Shown here in pieces: positions 12,899 through 25,620 of a stretch of DNA of 64,000 nt. This DNA is from Typhlomys cinereus (taxonomy: Eukaryota; Chordata; Mammalia; Rodentia; Platacanthomyidae). The DNA lies in contig JALPQD010000137.1 in assembly GCA_023101885.1 (NCBI GenBank), positions 1,426,001 through 1,490,000 on the forward strand. Direction: 5' to 3'. Made by a program: the position numbers and the translations under genes. The notes under the pieces are model-generated. The model was not told the DNA's origin, did no database searches, and worked only from the letters and a program-made list of their open reading frames with translations. Each line of letters starts with the position of its first letter. Position 1 is the stretch's first letter.

Positions 12899-13127
12899 GG
12901 GCTGGAGAGGTGGCTCAGGGGTTAAGCCTCCGCCTTGCAGGTGGAAGATCCTGAGTTCGGATCCCAGATCCCACATATAGACGCCAGGCGGAAGCGGAGG
13001 CGGCCTGCACTTCTGGTCCTAGTAGGGCGGAGCCTGTGAATCCCGGGGCAGAAGGAGGTGGAGGCGTCCATGGTGATTCGCGAATTCGTGCACAGTTGAA
13101 TAAATAATAATAAAAAAAAATTTAAAA
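12899..13127 (+). mobile_element. Young SINE, subfamily 1, lacking the (AC)n stretch
   Basis: The head and body match the other young copies, but the sequence goes from GAATTCGTG straight to CACAGTTGAATAAATAATAA, so most of the (AC)n region is missing. A 14-bp duplication AAAAAGCTAAAAAG flanks it at 12885-12898 and 13128-13141. It inserted only about 280 bp from the previous copy. Confidence 0.9.
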
Positions 13128-13141
13128 AAAAAGCTAAAAAG

Positions 13142-16100
13142 ACACTACTTCCCCCAGGACCAAAAATGGGAGGGCTCAGAGGCAACATTCACTAAGCTTC
13201 CACACGCCAAGCCACTTGCATGCATTCCCTTATTTAAAATTCTCAACACATGTATTTTATACAGTGCTATGAGATTGGGAAAGGGTCTCAAGTTCATTCA
13301 GTTGGGAAGTGATATTATGGGACTGAAACTTGAGTGGTCCAATTGTTTTTCAACTGTGAAGACATTTGTAGGTTGCAACTAGACACTTGACACTTCAAAT
13401 TCAGTCTTCAATTTCCTTCCTGTGTATCCTTAAACACAGTAATGCACATTTTTATTTACTTATTGTTGTTTTAACTTTGGCTTTTGCATCATAGAAACAC
13501 AAGCAATATTATGATAGCAGCACTCTTAGAGGACAGAAGTTAAAAGCACGCAGCCCAACATTGGAGAATAAGCCTGTGAGTGGAGTGCAGAGTCCCACAA
13601 GCCCGGGTGCTAAACACTCACAGGAACTCCCTGATGCATGATCTACTAACGGATTTAAAACACGGTGGACTTTTATATTTGGAGCCTCAAACAATCAGTG
13701 GTCTGGTAAAAATATAGTACTGTACATTTATTGGCTTCTTAGACTTGGGGATCCAGATCTTTAATATGCAATTTCATAGTTCTAAAAGGCTAAAAGCTCT
13801 TCAAAGGAGAATGAACTGGGCTCAATGAATTTAGAATTTAGTAGAAAGGACTCCTGTTTTCTACAAGATACCATGCTTTCAAAATATTTCAACAAATGAC
13901 AGTTCTGTTTCCAAATTTGTACGGAAGGGATCCATCCCATGTCACAAAGTCTGTTATTATAGTGTTAAGACCACAGCATTCCTTATTAGCAGCTTATAAG
14001 CTGCTTTAGACACAGAGTTGACAATCTTGTCATATTCTCAAATTAATGAGGTCAGGTGTGAACAGTTTTATAGTATATCTATAAAAAGCAGGTATTCAGA
14101 AATGACACTTAGGGAGAAGGAGCACTTGGAGTCAGAGGTGAGCATGGCAAAATGTTCTCTTGCCTGAACACAGTTGTCTGGACAGATCTGCTACATGTGT
14201 TCCCATGCAACACCTTCGCTATTCCATATGCTTTTGACCAGCAATGTGACAGAATATGGGATTGGCAAGGTGCAGATGACAGAAAAAAAGAGATAAGAAT
14301 GCAAGGTTGATAGTTGATTATTAATTAGGAAGCGGGGATGCTGTGGGTATGGTTTTCAGCAGCAATGACAAGGAAGGAAAGGGCTCTCAGAAAGAAGGCA
14401 GAGGGGTGGTGGCTATCTTGCTGGTTTTCACAGAAAAATGGCCCCTTGATGAGGAAGTAGTAAAATGTAGACTTGAAGGAAGATGTTTTAGTCAGTGACA
14501 GAGGACAGGAGAGAAATGGAGAACACGCTGACAACTAAGTGCTGCCTTTTCTTGCCTCAGCGCTGCCTCCCAGAATCTCATTTCCCTCTTGTTCTTCCTC
14601 TGTGACCTTTGTCCTCACCCCCGAATGTTTGGGTCCCCATATTCACTTTCTCCTTCCATCTGCATAAGAGCCTCCCGAGGCCAAGGACTGGCTTCATGTT
14701 AATGCTGGAAGAATGAATGAAAGGGAAAGAGATGGAGCTCCATTCTCTGAGCAATAGATCAAATCAGATTTAATAATTTTAACACAGTAGCCTCAAAGAA
14801 AACACAAGTAAGTATCCAGGACTTTCTTGATATGCTTCATTAACTTATTACTTAGCTGATTACACCCCAGCCCTCAGTTCAGTGCCATCAAAGTGGGAGG
14901 GAGAAGGTAGAAAAGTTAAGAGAGGTGAATGTCTAGCAATGTAGGCCATCACATCAAACAAAAAAAACCACCACCTCCCCAACACAGGAGAAGAGAACTG
15001 TTCCACTCTTACAGCTGAGCCAAAGCTGAAGCTCCCTTTTGGCTTGACCCAGACGTTCTCTGTTGGAGGGAAACTTCACAGTGGTAATTTGTTTACTCTG
15101 CACTCAAGCTGTCCTACTGAAATGCCCAAATGAACCACTTTGGCCAGTTCAACTCACATCAAACTTTAATTTTCCAGGTCACTACATTTCTAAGAATTCT
15201 TATGATAACAAGTATAATGCAGTCAGTTTCCTTAAACGTAATCCAGACTTGCTCGGTCTCCAGGAGTCTAGGCCAGGGGCAGTGCTCCCAGAAGTCTTTG
15301 TTTGGCTGCAGTCCAGCCTTGCATACAGCACTTCCCCACTGAGTGCTGTGCTGAGGCCACAAAAGCCCTGTAGCCTTGGGCATGATAGTGGCTTTCTAGA
15401 TCCCCGCTGGCCTGTCAGTAATGGTCATACCATGTCATGAGATGCCTATTGTGGTGACCTGAGTTCATCATTAGTGTCTTTACAGTGGTATTCAACAAAT
15501 CGACCATGATAATTGTTGCTCTGACCATGGTGAAAATGACCATGTTGATAACGGTGATTTTCTATTATCCCCCAATAGCCTGCCTTGCCTAAGCAGGTAC
15601 TTCAACTTGGAACCTTCTTAAGTTTGTCTTAAAGAAAGGTGCCTTCAAAGACCACTTCCTCTGTGACAACCTTTCCTGTCCCAGATCCTGTCCTCTGTTA
15701 TGGTTTTATGGTGACACTCTCCTATTAACTGAATGACTCACATTTCCATGGAATAAGCATCTGGAAATGTCCCTCCAACTGATCTGTAGATAATGTTCTC
15801 ACAAGATTTGTAGAAATAAATAGCTGTATACTCATTAGGGCAAGGTGATGCTTTTTCCTACTAAAGGGAAAAAGCCAGACTGGTAAGATGCACTCTGAAT
15901 TTTTAAAACCTGTTTAGTTCTTTAGTTTTTTCCAAGGCTAGAGCTGGGGATGATAAATCAAGCACCCAAATATTACATCATTCTCAAGCTTACATCTTTC
16001 TCATGAGACAAGAATTACTCATACTCTCACCTCTTCCATGAGTACATTACCTGTTGTGTTCTGAAATCTGGCAGAAGCTCTCTTTCATGAAGTCACTCTT

Positions 16101-16760
16101 AAACACTGCTTACCAAAAAAAAAGTATGCTACACAAAGAAGTATTCACCATGTGATGCCCAGAAACCAACTCTACAGCCAGCCTCAAATATGGCTGCACA
16201 GAGGGACTTAAATTTAAAGAGATCTTGCAAATTATAAATGCTCCTCTAATTTAGAATTTAAACAATGCTGAGTCTGCCCCGTCCCCAGCACAGCTTTTAC
16301 AATGAGAATGAATACAAACCAGTATGTTTGAGGTCAATATCTTCCATATGCAAGTTCTATCCCTTTACTCTTCAGCATAAATCTTTTTCTGGTCATAACT
16401 TTAAAGGTACTATTTACTCTCGAGAAAAGACACAGCTCAGAACACTAGGCTAGGGTTTCCCAAATTGAGTACTACTGAAATATAGGGCAATGATTCTTTG
16501 CTGTGGGCAGTGCTGTCCTGTTCATTGGAAGATGAAAATATCCATGATCTCTAATATATGCAAACAGCTTCTTCATACCAACCAATCATCAAAAATGGCT
16601 CCAAACATTGCACAATATTTTAGGGGACAAAACCCACTCACAATTGAGGTTGAAGGCTACTGAACTACACAGATTGCTATTCTTTGCCAAACAAAAGAAA
16701 ACCTCTTAAGAATGGGAAACAATTGAACTCTTAAAAATGAATCAACCTCCCCTTCTAACA
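13142..16760. other. Unique intronic sequence
   Basis: No exon or transposon was recognised. Open frames near 15063-15440 have no recognised similarity and no plausible splice context that I can defend. Confidence 0.4.
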
Positions 16761-16764
16761 GCCC

Positions 16765-16945
16765 CAGAAGCCTGGGGCTTAGGACCTGCTCCTACCACTG
16801 GTGCACTAGGTGACCATGGACTTCACCTTTAAATCTCAATTGCTGTGCTTACAAAATAGGGAGTCAGTGTTATCTGGAATTGTCACAAAGATAAGTAAGT
16901 TAACAAATGGAAAAGCATAAGAAATTGCCTGACGCAGACCCACTG
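16765..16945 (+). mobile_element. MIR SINE
   Basis: Ordered matches to MIR are visible: GCCTGGGGCTTAGGACCTGC, GTGACCATGGACTTCACC-like core, CAATTGCTGTGCTTACAAAA, TAGGGAG, ...TTGTCACAAAGAT, ...GAAATTGCCTG. It is an ancient mammal-wide element. Confidence 0.7.
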
Positions 16946-17569
16946 AAACCCTCTGTGCCTTGGTCTCTTCATCCTACTACTTCATCGTAGGATGCTCTAG
17001 TAAGAGTTTACAACAAATCTGAATAAATATCTGTTAGTTACAGCCTGCATTTTAAATATATACCAAAAATTGTTGTTAGGATTATCCTTCTCTTCTAGAT
17101 ATAGTATATTCATTTCTCATTGTACTCTTATCTTCTACAATATCTATTTAACCACCCCAACCCAAGAAAAAGAATGATTTGTGGACCTGATTATATGTTT
17201 TTCCAACTTGTAGTCCACATCCAAAATGACTATATCGAAACTATGACACCGATGCCCTAACTCAGGAGAAAAGAAAACTAACCATTGAAGAGATCGACCA
17301 GTTCCTGGCATAAAATTGCTCAGAAAAATAATAATAAAAAAGTTCTTATTTTTATATGATCCATGACTAATTATTAAAACTATTGGTGACTATAGCCCAT
17401 ATCTACCACACAAGAAGCAAGCCAGAGTTCAGAGATGACACAAACTCTTGAACCTCTGGGGAAAGAAATAAATAAGAGGTATAGGAACTAGGTATGTGCA
17501 CTGTGGAAACGAATCACAGGTGATTTTCTTATATAATATTGGCATACTCATACATGCCCATCTATATGT

Positions 17570-17571
<2 letters not shown>

Positions 17572-17615
<44 letters not shown>

Positions 17616-17627
17616 ACACACTCACAC
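17572..17627. repeat. (AC)n microsatellite
   Basis: This is a near-pure AC dinucleotide run with two ACTC interruptions near its 3' end. Confidence 0.95.
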
Positions 17628-18601
17628 TTGGCAGTATTGTGCTGTGTTAAGTTGCAGATCATAGGTATACAGTATTGCTTCACATAAGAGAGACTTTCAA
17701 TTTGAAAAGAAGTTTGTCATAAAAATATTTAGCATCTGTGGCTTTACTAAACACAATGCTACATGAAAATATACTAATACCCATTCCCTTTGTCTTTCCC
17801 TTTGTTCCTCAGATCATACACAGACATGGTAAAAAAAAATATTGTGCCCCAGAGGACTTGCGTGCAAACTTTTGGTGTAGTGCAGATTAAGGCAGGCCTG
17901 GCTTCAAAGCCAGCAGCACCTCAGATGCTGGTGGGAGGCAAATCCCTACCAATCATTCTCTTTAGGGTGCCCTAAGTTGCGATGCAACTTTAAAAAGGGC
18001 TAAAATTTAAAAAAAGAAAAAAGAAAGAAAAGCAAAGAAAAATAAAATAAGACCAAAGGCTATGTAGTATCAGGACAGAGGTATTGATCATAAGATTTGA
18101 GCTGCCAATTCAGTCGTTCTAAAGTGAGAGGCTGGGGAGAAGGGAGCAGGCTCAAAAGGAATAGGTGTGGCTCTCCACGGGGGCCCCTAACTGAGGTAAG
18201 AACACAAACTGAAGTAACAGGGGCAAGGTGTCAAATCATCACAGATCTTCAGTCTTGGGCACTTCTCTGAAGTCAGGCCTGGTGTAGGAAGCCCAGGAAG
18301 CCTCACAGCCTGAGCCTCGAGAAGAGCAGGCAGAGCCCTGAGCCCCCAACAGAGACACCACCAGACTCACATGATGTCACTCACAATCATTTGACGTTTA
18401 TACTTATCTTTTGTAGAAAGGGAAGAAAGCAGCAGTTTATCAAATACATAAGTGAGCACAAATTAGATGAATTTATTCTAAAGACAGAAAATTATACACA
18501 TACTTCTGGAAGCTCTAAAGTCCTACATAAGTACAACAGGGCTGACATGGGATGCTCGCTCCCCGCCTCGCAGGCAGCAGCTTCTCCTTGTTCACAGAGC
18601 T
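17628..18601. other. Unique sequence
   Basis: No feature is recognised apart from an A-rich tract around 18001-18050. Confidence 0.4.
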
Positions 18602-18617
18602 AAAGAGCATTCTAAGG

Positions 18618-18889
18618 AACTGGAGAGGTGGCTCAGGGGTTAAGCCTCTGCCTTGCAGGCGGAAGGTCCCGAGTTCTGATTCTAGACCCCACGTATAGAC
18701 GCCAGGCGGAAGCTGGGGCGGCCTGCGTTTCTGGTCCTGGTAGGGCGGAGCCTATGAATCCCGGGCAGAGTAAACAAGGAGGAGGTGGAGACATCCATGG
18801 TGGTTCCCGAATTCGTCCGTGGTTCTACACACGCACACACACACATGCATACACGCACAATTGAGTAAATAATAATAAATAATAATAAT
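18618..18889 (+). mobile_element. Young SINE, subfamily 1
   Basis: It has a full-length head, body and AATAATAAT tail. The perfect 16-bp duplication AAAGAGCATTCTAAGG is at 18602-18617 and 18890-18905. It carries a small insertion relative to the other copies, AGTAAACAAGG near 18769-18779 (its only difference of that size). Confidence 0.9.
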
Positions 18890-18905
18890 AAAGAGCATTC
18901 TAAGG

Positions 18906-19880
18906 GGCTCCTCATCCATTCAAAAGGACATTTTGGCCAGCCCTAGAAAGGCACTAGCCTTCATTGTACTACTGAAGGTCTCGTCTCTCAATACAGTGTC
19001 ATTGAGGGCCAGGGCGCCAACATAGGAATGAGAGGACAGGACAGGCATTTGCTTTCTGATGAGAAACCAAAGACCTGTCGCTATACTACAAGTAGAAAAG
19101 TTTAACCGTTTTCTTACATCTGCATTGAAGGGCCAATAGTTTGTATTTTTCCCCAAGGCTAAAAAGGAAGTCAGACATAACAAAGCTTCTCAATTATTTA
19201 AGTAATTTTTAGGTTCTGTATGTTGTAACTTAAGGTTTGCATAAAGATGAACTATATCTAGAATTTAGACAGCATAATATAATTAATATTTGAACATTTC
19301 TTCACAATTGGAAACTAAATATCTTTCAAAACTGAGAACAGGTTTCCTTGTAGATTAGCATTAGGAGTCTCTGTAATCAATGACCCTTTCTATAATGTCA
19401 GAAACTGTGTGTTTGGCAGCATACAAACTACAGTGGAACTGTATACATTACCATCTGTTAATTTTAATCCATAGCTGAGAGCCAAAAGTAAGATCTTGCA
19501 AATTTGGTGAGTCTTCATATAGCCTACAACATTCAGAATGAATGGCAACAAATTTATAATAACAAATGAAAATCTAGAAACTAAAGCAGGGTAGAGTACT
19601 CTCCAAATAGTAGAGAGCTGCAGGTTGGAATAAAACTTATCCAGTCAAAATAATGAAAGATCTGATGACATTTACAGAAAGCATTTGCAGTTCCTTTACA
19701 TAGTGAAGTATCTAGTCAACAAATCTCGCAGCCCAAGGTTCCATTCAAGTTCTGGAAATAGTCTCCACAGTCACACTAGTTCAAATCTTCTTAAGAAACT
19801 GGGACATCAAAGACACAAATGTCAATTAGTATGTGTACAATACTGTCTGAACACTCTAGGAATGTAGCTTCACTGAGTCT
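18906..19880. other. Unique sequence
   Basis: No gene or repeat is recognised. Confidence 0.4.
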
Positions 19881-19887
19881 TCCATAG

Positions 19888-20000
19888 TAACACTGCCTTC
19901 TCACATGAAAAGAAACAGAGATGTGGTGAGTGCAAACAGACAAAAGTCACACAAGCAGCATATGGTAGATCTGTGACTTGAACTGGAGAAACCTTCAGAA
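19888..20000 (-). mobile_element. MIR-like fragment, antisense
   Basis: GAAACAGAGATGTGGTGAG, AAGTCACACAAGCAGCATAT and GATCTGTGACTTGAACTGGA follow the reverse complement of a MIR. It is strongly diverged. Confidence 0.5.
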
Positions 20001-20413
20001 CCCACAGAAAGGGTCATCATGTCTGCTGCTTATCCATAATGAGTTGGTATCTGTATTAAGGATGGAATGTAAGACTAAGAACCTTAGTTTCTCATGGATG
20101 TTAAGTTCTTATATGATAAAAGGAGGTTCAAATGCCTAAAAGAAGGAAAATTTTGTTAAGCATGGAGAGTTGAAAACACAAAATACACGGATTTAAGTAA
20201 ATTATATCATGCATAAGGTTCCAGTAGCTACTAACTTAGCTTCATAGAGAACTTTGTCATCGTTTATTTTAGGAAAGATATTGCGTAATTGGAAATGCAG
20301 TTTTGAAAGATAAGTAATTATTTTGCTTGTGACCAATAGTCACTAGTGAAATAGACCATTTTTTTCTGGTGCCATGATTTACCAAACAATAAATGATCTC
20401 TCAGGATAAAGAT

Positions 20414-20640
20414 CAGTCCTGGACCCCCACATATTCAATAAGAGTCTTGGACTTCCACATCTAACCAGCAATAGTCCTGGATCATCACATCCACCCAGTA
20501 AGAGTCCTGGACTCCCACATCCATCCAATAATGGTCTGGATCCCCACATACAACCAGTAATAGTCCTGGATCCCCAGTATCAGTATTAGACCCCCATGTA
20601 TACGCAGTAAATAGTACTGGACCCCCCACATTACCCAGGA
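20414..20640. repeat. 30-bp minisatellite, about 8 degenerate units
   Basis: Units follow the pattern GGAY(C/T)CCCACAT, then an ACCCAGTAA-like middle, then (A/T)AGTCCT, with a spacing of 30 bp. The sixth unit is shortened. Because 30 is a multiple of three, the minus strand reads through as a 10-residue protein repeat, but nothing suggests it is coding. Confidence 0.85.
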
Positions 20641-21149
20641 TGCACACAAAAGAAAACCAAGAATGGGAGAGGCTCTGGAACTAAATGATTTGGCTGTTGA
20701 AATAGTGTCAATGTCTATTTGGCCAGCTTCTTGGAGCTAACAGGGAGACACATTGGTGACTTTGCAAAAGAGTCCAGAAGGATGAAGAAGGTCAGCCCTG
20801 GGACAAACAGGGTTGATCAGTGGCAGAAGGGGCCCAGGGATAAGCCATAGTGATAGAAGGGACTTGGAGATGGCCATGCCCAAGGGAGAGTTGAGCTGTA
20901 CACACTCAGGCCAAAGCAAAGAGCCAAGGATGAAAAATAAAAAGACAGAAAAATAAGACCCAAACGCAGACAGTGGCTTATATCACCAAGCCTTAGCACC
21001 TGGGGGCATGGGAGGCACTGAAGAATGCCAACAAGGAGAATTCAGGGAGCATAATTGCCCTCCAAGGTAGATGTGCCACGTGTAATACCATAAACTAAAG
21101 TCTATAGTACCTAGGCAGGTGGCAGGGAGAGAAGATGTACATTGTATGG

Positions 21150-21150
<1 letters not shown>
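20641..21150. other. Unique sequence
   Basis: No feature recognised. Confidence 0.4.

Positions 21151-21151
<1 letters not shown>

Positions 21152-21187
<36 letters not shown>
21152..21187. repeat. (AC)n microsatellite
   Basis: Pure AC dinucleotide run. Confidence 0.95.
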
Positions 21188-21189
<2 letters not shown>

Positions 21190-21632
21190 GGGACAAAGAT
21201 CAGACAGAAGAAGAAGAGTCATCTAAGCCATGTCTCAATGACATCACTGGTGTGGAGAGAATGACAACAACTCTCCAGCCCATCAGAAGGCATCAGATGA
21301 GATCATGCATACAAGCGTTCAGTATTTGGTATAGCTTAGGAGCTGTCAAACAACTGCCACCACCGTCATTATCATTGCAGTCATCTTGTCCACAAAGAAG
21401 CCTCCACTCCAGTAGGGAATGCATCACACAGTGAAATCTAGCATAGAAGAAGAAAGGATGGAGGCTGCAAAAGGTGGGGTGCTGGGTCAATTTTAGAGTA
21501 CCCCTCACCTCTTAAAACAGCATCATAATTAGATCAGAGCAGACCCTGGACTAGCAATGGAAGAGCAGATTTACTAGAATAGTAAAGCCACCAACAGAGT
21601 CAGCCTGTCCTCACTCACCCACATTGACTTTT

Positions 21633-21725
21633 TTTTTTTAAATAGTCATTCTCTATTTTTATTTTATTTTTTTAATTTTTTTTATTTATTCAACTGTGTG
21701 CATATGCGTGTGTATATGCGCACGC

Positions 21726-21770
<45 letters not shown>

Positions 21771-21990
21771 TGTGTGTCTGTGTATGTGTAGAACCACGGA
21801 CGAATTCGCGAACCACCATGGACGCCTCCACCTCCTTCTGCCCCGGGATTCACAGGCTCCGCCCTACCAGGACCAGAAGCGCAGGTGCCCCCGCTTCCGC
21901 CTGGCGTCTATACGTGGGATCTGGGATCCGAACTCAGGACCTTCCGCCTGCAAGGCGGAGGCTTAACCCCTGAGCCACCTCTCCAGCCCC
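21633..21990 (-). mobile_element. Young SINE, subfamily 1, antisense
   Basis: It is the reverse complement of the young SINE, with its pol III head at 21920-21990 and a long (TG)n run at 21728-21790. The flanks share CCCACATTGACTTTT (about 21618-21632 and 21989-22003). The poly-T side at 21630-21680 is its A-rich tail. Confidence 0.9.
21728..21790. repeat. (TG)n microsatellite inside the SINE
   Basis: A TG dinucleotide run with TC interruptions forms the (AC)n segment of the antisense SINE. Confidence 0.9.
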
Positions 21991-22003
21991 CACATTGACT
22001 TTT

Positions 22004-24280
22004 ATAAGGCAATAATTTAAGTTTGTAGAAAAGTCTTAAGTTTCATCTCCTCTAGGAATTTTCTGAAATTCAGATACACAAGCACAGAGGTCACTGCCAA
22101 GGCCATCTGTGAGACAGTGTTTCATAAGGGATGTGTATCATCAGACAGAATGATGATTTCCTGTAAGAGGATTGCAATTGTCTTCTTTATTGCAGCATAG
22201 TTCCATTGGCTGGCAAAGTTTCTGACATGTACTTGACACCCAATGACCATAGGCTGCATGACTGAATGGCTGACTCTATTATTTTCAGCTTTAAAAAATA
22301 AAACTAATTGATGCATCCACTTGTGAAGCTCAGTTCTCTAGAGAACTGGACAACTAAAATACTGTCAAAATGAAGCATACACTTACTGTATTTACACAAC
22401 TCTTTCTAGTAAGTAATTATCTATCTTTTGAGTGAATTTTAGTGCACAGGTCAAACAGCTCTACTCCTTTGAATCATGGGTCAAATTTAACATTAAGCCT
22501 ACCAACTTATCTTCTGGGCTGATCATATGAACAACCTAGGGAGATGCTGCTATTGGAGGTAGAAGAGCTGCTCTTTGCAGGCTAAGGAGCCACATCAGCC
22601 TGGTACAGCACTCCCCTTGCTCCTATCCTCTTAGATAGACTAAGACCCATCTACACTGCAAGAATCTTCTTTCAAACCTCTCTTTTCACCCCCTCTTGTT
22701 TCTAACTACTACAGAAGCTACATGTGTAATCCATCTATCTCCCCAGATCTTAGAAAGTCTTCAGTCTTCACTTCAAGAAATCATCTCTCATCAAGAAAAG
22801 TGTTCTTCCCTTCTGGCCAGAAACCTGACACAGTACTTTGTCCACATCATCACTCCTCAGCAGACGTTTTGCTTCCTCTTTTCTCAGACTGGACCCCGAA
22901 AAGTGATATTTCCTCTTGGTGCAGAAAGTACAAGTTACATGATTACAAATCAACCCACTATTTTTCCCCTGTGGTAGTTCCCTGAGATTGACTTTCCCAG
23001 TCACACCTATGTACAGCCACAACAATAGCAAAAGCACTTCATTTAGAGTAATAAAATACCACTGACCTACACCTTTATGTAATTCATGCTCTAACATTTC
23101 AAAGCTCACAATCTATGCGAATTAAAGTTCATGCTCTGCTTGTTCGCTCATATATTTATTTTTTTATGCATGTATGCTGCTCTTCAAAGCATTATTATGT
23201 AATAAAAAAACAATACATTTTGCATTTGAAGAGATAATATAATTAGGGAAAGGAGATACACATTATTGCAGAAAAAAATTTGTTTTCCCAATAAAGATGC
23301 CAACAAAATATCAACGGCTTAACTTCACCTAAGAAGGAAAACTTAGAGCTTAAGAATTGTTAGTGTGGAGGCACACAGTTAATTATAAGTGAGTAATCTA
23401 TCCATCATACTTCATCATAATAGGCCCCTGAAAGACCACTCCTTGGCAGCATGTAGAAGTTAGTACTCAGAAATGAGTACTTGAAAGCAATAAATCACTT
23501 TTTATGGTTAGGGAGGTACATACAGATATGCCTGAGAGTTCAAGGGTTGTATCCATATTTCCAGAGCTACTGCACATTCATAAAAGAGCTAGAGCTCTAT
23601 CTAGAACCCAAATTCCACATCAGAGCTGTCCTGAAGCCTTTATAGGATCTCTTTGATTTCCTTTGCCAGGCTGCCTGCTGCTTTTTTTCTACATAGTTCT
23701 GAAGTTGAAGAAATAAAGCATGAGGAAATCAGAACAATATTAGCAGGATTCACATATCTGTTCTCACAGTTCGCTGTCTGATCTTCAGGATCTTCCTCTT
23801 CTAGCATGTCCATCATGGGGTCCCTATGATGAATCTAAAGTATTAATTTCACCATGGTCATTTTTGTGCTTATTCTTCCTTATTCTTGCCTATCCAGCCA
23901 AACAAGAATATCAACATTCTTGTGAGGTACATAAATCGCAGTGTTCTCAAACATTTGTCCTTCAAGAACGAACCTCTTATTCTAGATACACATATATCAC
24001 TATGATCAGGATAGGTAAACTGGCAAATTTCATTTACTCTCTGAGTTCTGTCTGTGTTTGGGGAGAAGGAAGATCAAAGCAGCTATTCTATTAGTCCCAC
24101 AGTTTGGAAATATGAACCACCCCTTTTAGGGACTCACCGATTTCTCCTTTATTAACATAGCCTAATCCATTGTATTTATCTAAGTGCTAACCTGGAATAA
24201 CGAATAAGGTATTCTTTGGGAGCAAGATTTGCCTCATTTAGAATACAAAACGCTGTTCTTCTGTGAGGATCAGTATTGAA
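22004..24280. other. Unique intronic sequence
   Basis: No exon or clear repeat is recognised; short open frames at 22696-23109 overlap on both strands and lack similarity. Confidence 0.4.
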
Positions 24281-24284
24281 GTCT

Positions 24285-24755
24285 AATGGCAAAATTGACA
24301 ATTTGGAAATGCCTAGAAAGCAGGCCTCTAGACACACCTGTGAGGGTTTATCTAGGTTGGATTAAGCCACACCTGTGAGGAGTTTTCTAGATTGGATTAA
24401 AGAACACCTGTGAGGGATTATTAGGTTAGATTAAGACCCATCTGTGTTGGGTCAGAGGAGGACTACCTTGATGAGGTTGAAGTACGAAGACTGACCCACT
24501 GAGGATAGAACCATTTCCTGGACTGAAATCCTAGGCTATATAAAAGGAGAAGGGGAGCTGAGCAGATGGCCTTCATCCCTCTCCACTTGCTAATTATGGA
24601 TAAATTGTTTCCAGCTTTTTGTTCAAGCACTTGCCACCTTAATCTCCCCATAATGAACTATACTCTTGAACTGTGAGCCACAATAAAGCCCTTCTCCTCT
24701 AAGTTGCTTTTGTCAGAGGATTTTATCACAGTAAAAGAAGTAATTAAGATACTTC
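24285..24755 (+). mobile_element. Rodent hAT/URR-like repeat with internal triplication
   Basis: The 3' end GAACTGTGAGCCACAATAAA, TAAGTTGCTTTTGTCAGAGG, TTTTATCACAGTAA matches the tail type of the element at 1145-1575. Near the 5' end the unit ACACCTGTGAGG...GATTAA occurs three times at 35-bp spacing (starts 24334, 24369, 24404). Confidence 0.5.
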
Positions 24756-25305
24756 CTTGATTTATGCTCAATGTTTTCTGCAAACTTTGTGGCTATACAA
24801 ACTTTGTCTATAAAATCTCATACCCCTTCAGATTTTGCATTATAAGAGGCCCCAGTATTTTATTTAGAAGACAAGTGTCCAGTCATTAGTACTGTTATCA
24901 TGTCTCTTGTAGAACCACTATACACTATATTGCACATTTAAAAATCTTAGCCCAATCAATGTTTTTACCCAGCTATGAACTATAAATAACCACCTGTCAG
25001 GTAAGCTGTGCCTATTGTTGCAATATTACCACGACAGCTACAGAGATAAGCAATAGTTTTCTGATTAGATTTAATGCATACTACATAAGGAAGAGATCAT
25101 GCTTGGTACAATAAACCTGGTTGAAAACCCATGATGTCATAGGTCATAGTGGAGAACCAACTATTGCTGCTTAGTTAAATCAACATATTAAAACATTTTG
25201 TAAATATCTATATACCACAAACGAAGGCTACTCTAAATCTTAACCAGAGAAACCTATCATTGCAATGAGCAGAGATGGATACAAAAGTTGTTAAAAATAA
25301 GTAAC
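24756..25305. other. Unique sequence
   Basis: No feature recognised. Confidence 0.4.
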
Positions 25306-25309
25306 AGTT

Positions 25310-25620
25310 GAGGGTTCAGTTCTAAGCATAACATTTATACTATCACCTGAAGGCTCAGGAATCATGACAAAAGAAGGGGCAGAAAGAATGTAAGAGGCAG
25401 CAAATAAAGACAAGGGTTGTGAAATATTACCTTCCACTCAACGACACAGCCATGGCAAGCATGAAATTACAGCTGCTGTGGTTACCATGCACAGTTTCTG
25501 TGCACTGGGTCTGCACAAGACTTGCCTGGCCAATAGACAGGCATGGTTGGAGAAGGGATCCACTGAGGACCTACCATTTACTGCTCAACTGTAATTAAGT
25601 TCTCAGAAAAGGTGAGCATT
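25310..25620 (+). mobile_element. L1 (Lx-like) 3' UTR fragment
   Basis: GAAGGGGCAGAAAGAATGTA followed by AGAGGC, then CAGCTGCTGTGGTTACCATG and TCTGCACAAGACTTGCCTGG follow the order of a rodent L1 3' UTR. It lacks the poly-A end. Confidence 0.5.

Noticed and set aside
15063..15440. 125-codon open frame on the plus strand
   Set aside because: No recognised similarity, no defensible splice context, and overlapping frames on the other strand; likely chance.
20435..20647. Minus-strand protein with 10-residue repeats
   Set aside because: It is a by-product of the 30-bp minisatellite; there is no sign of an exon around it.
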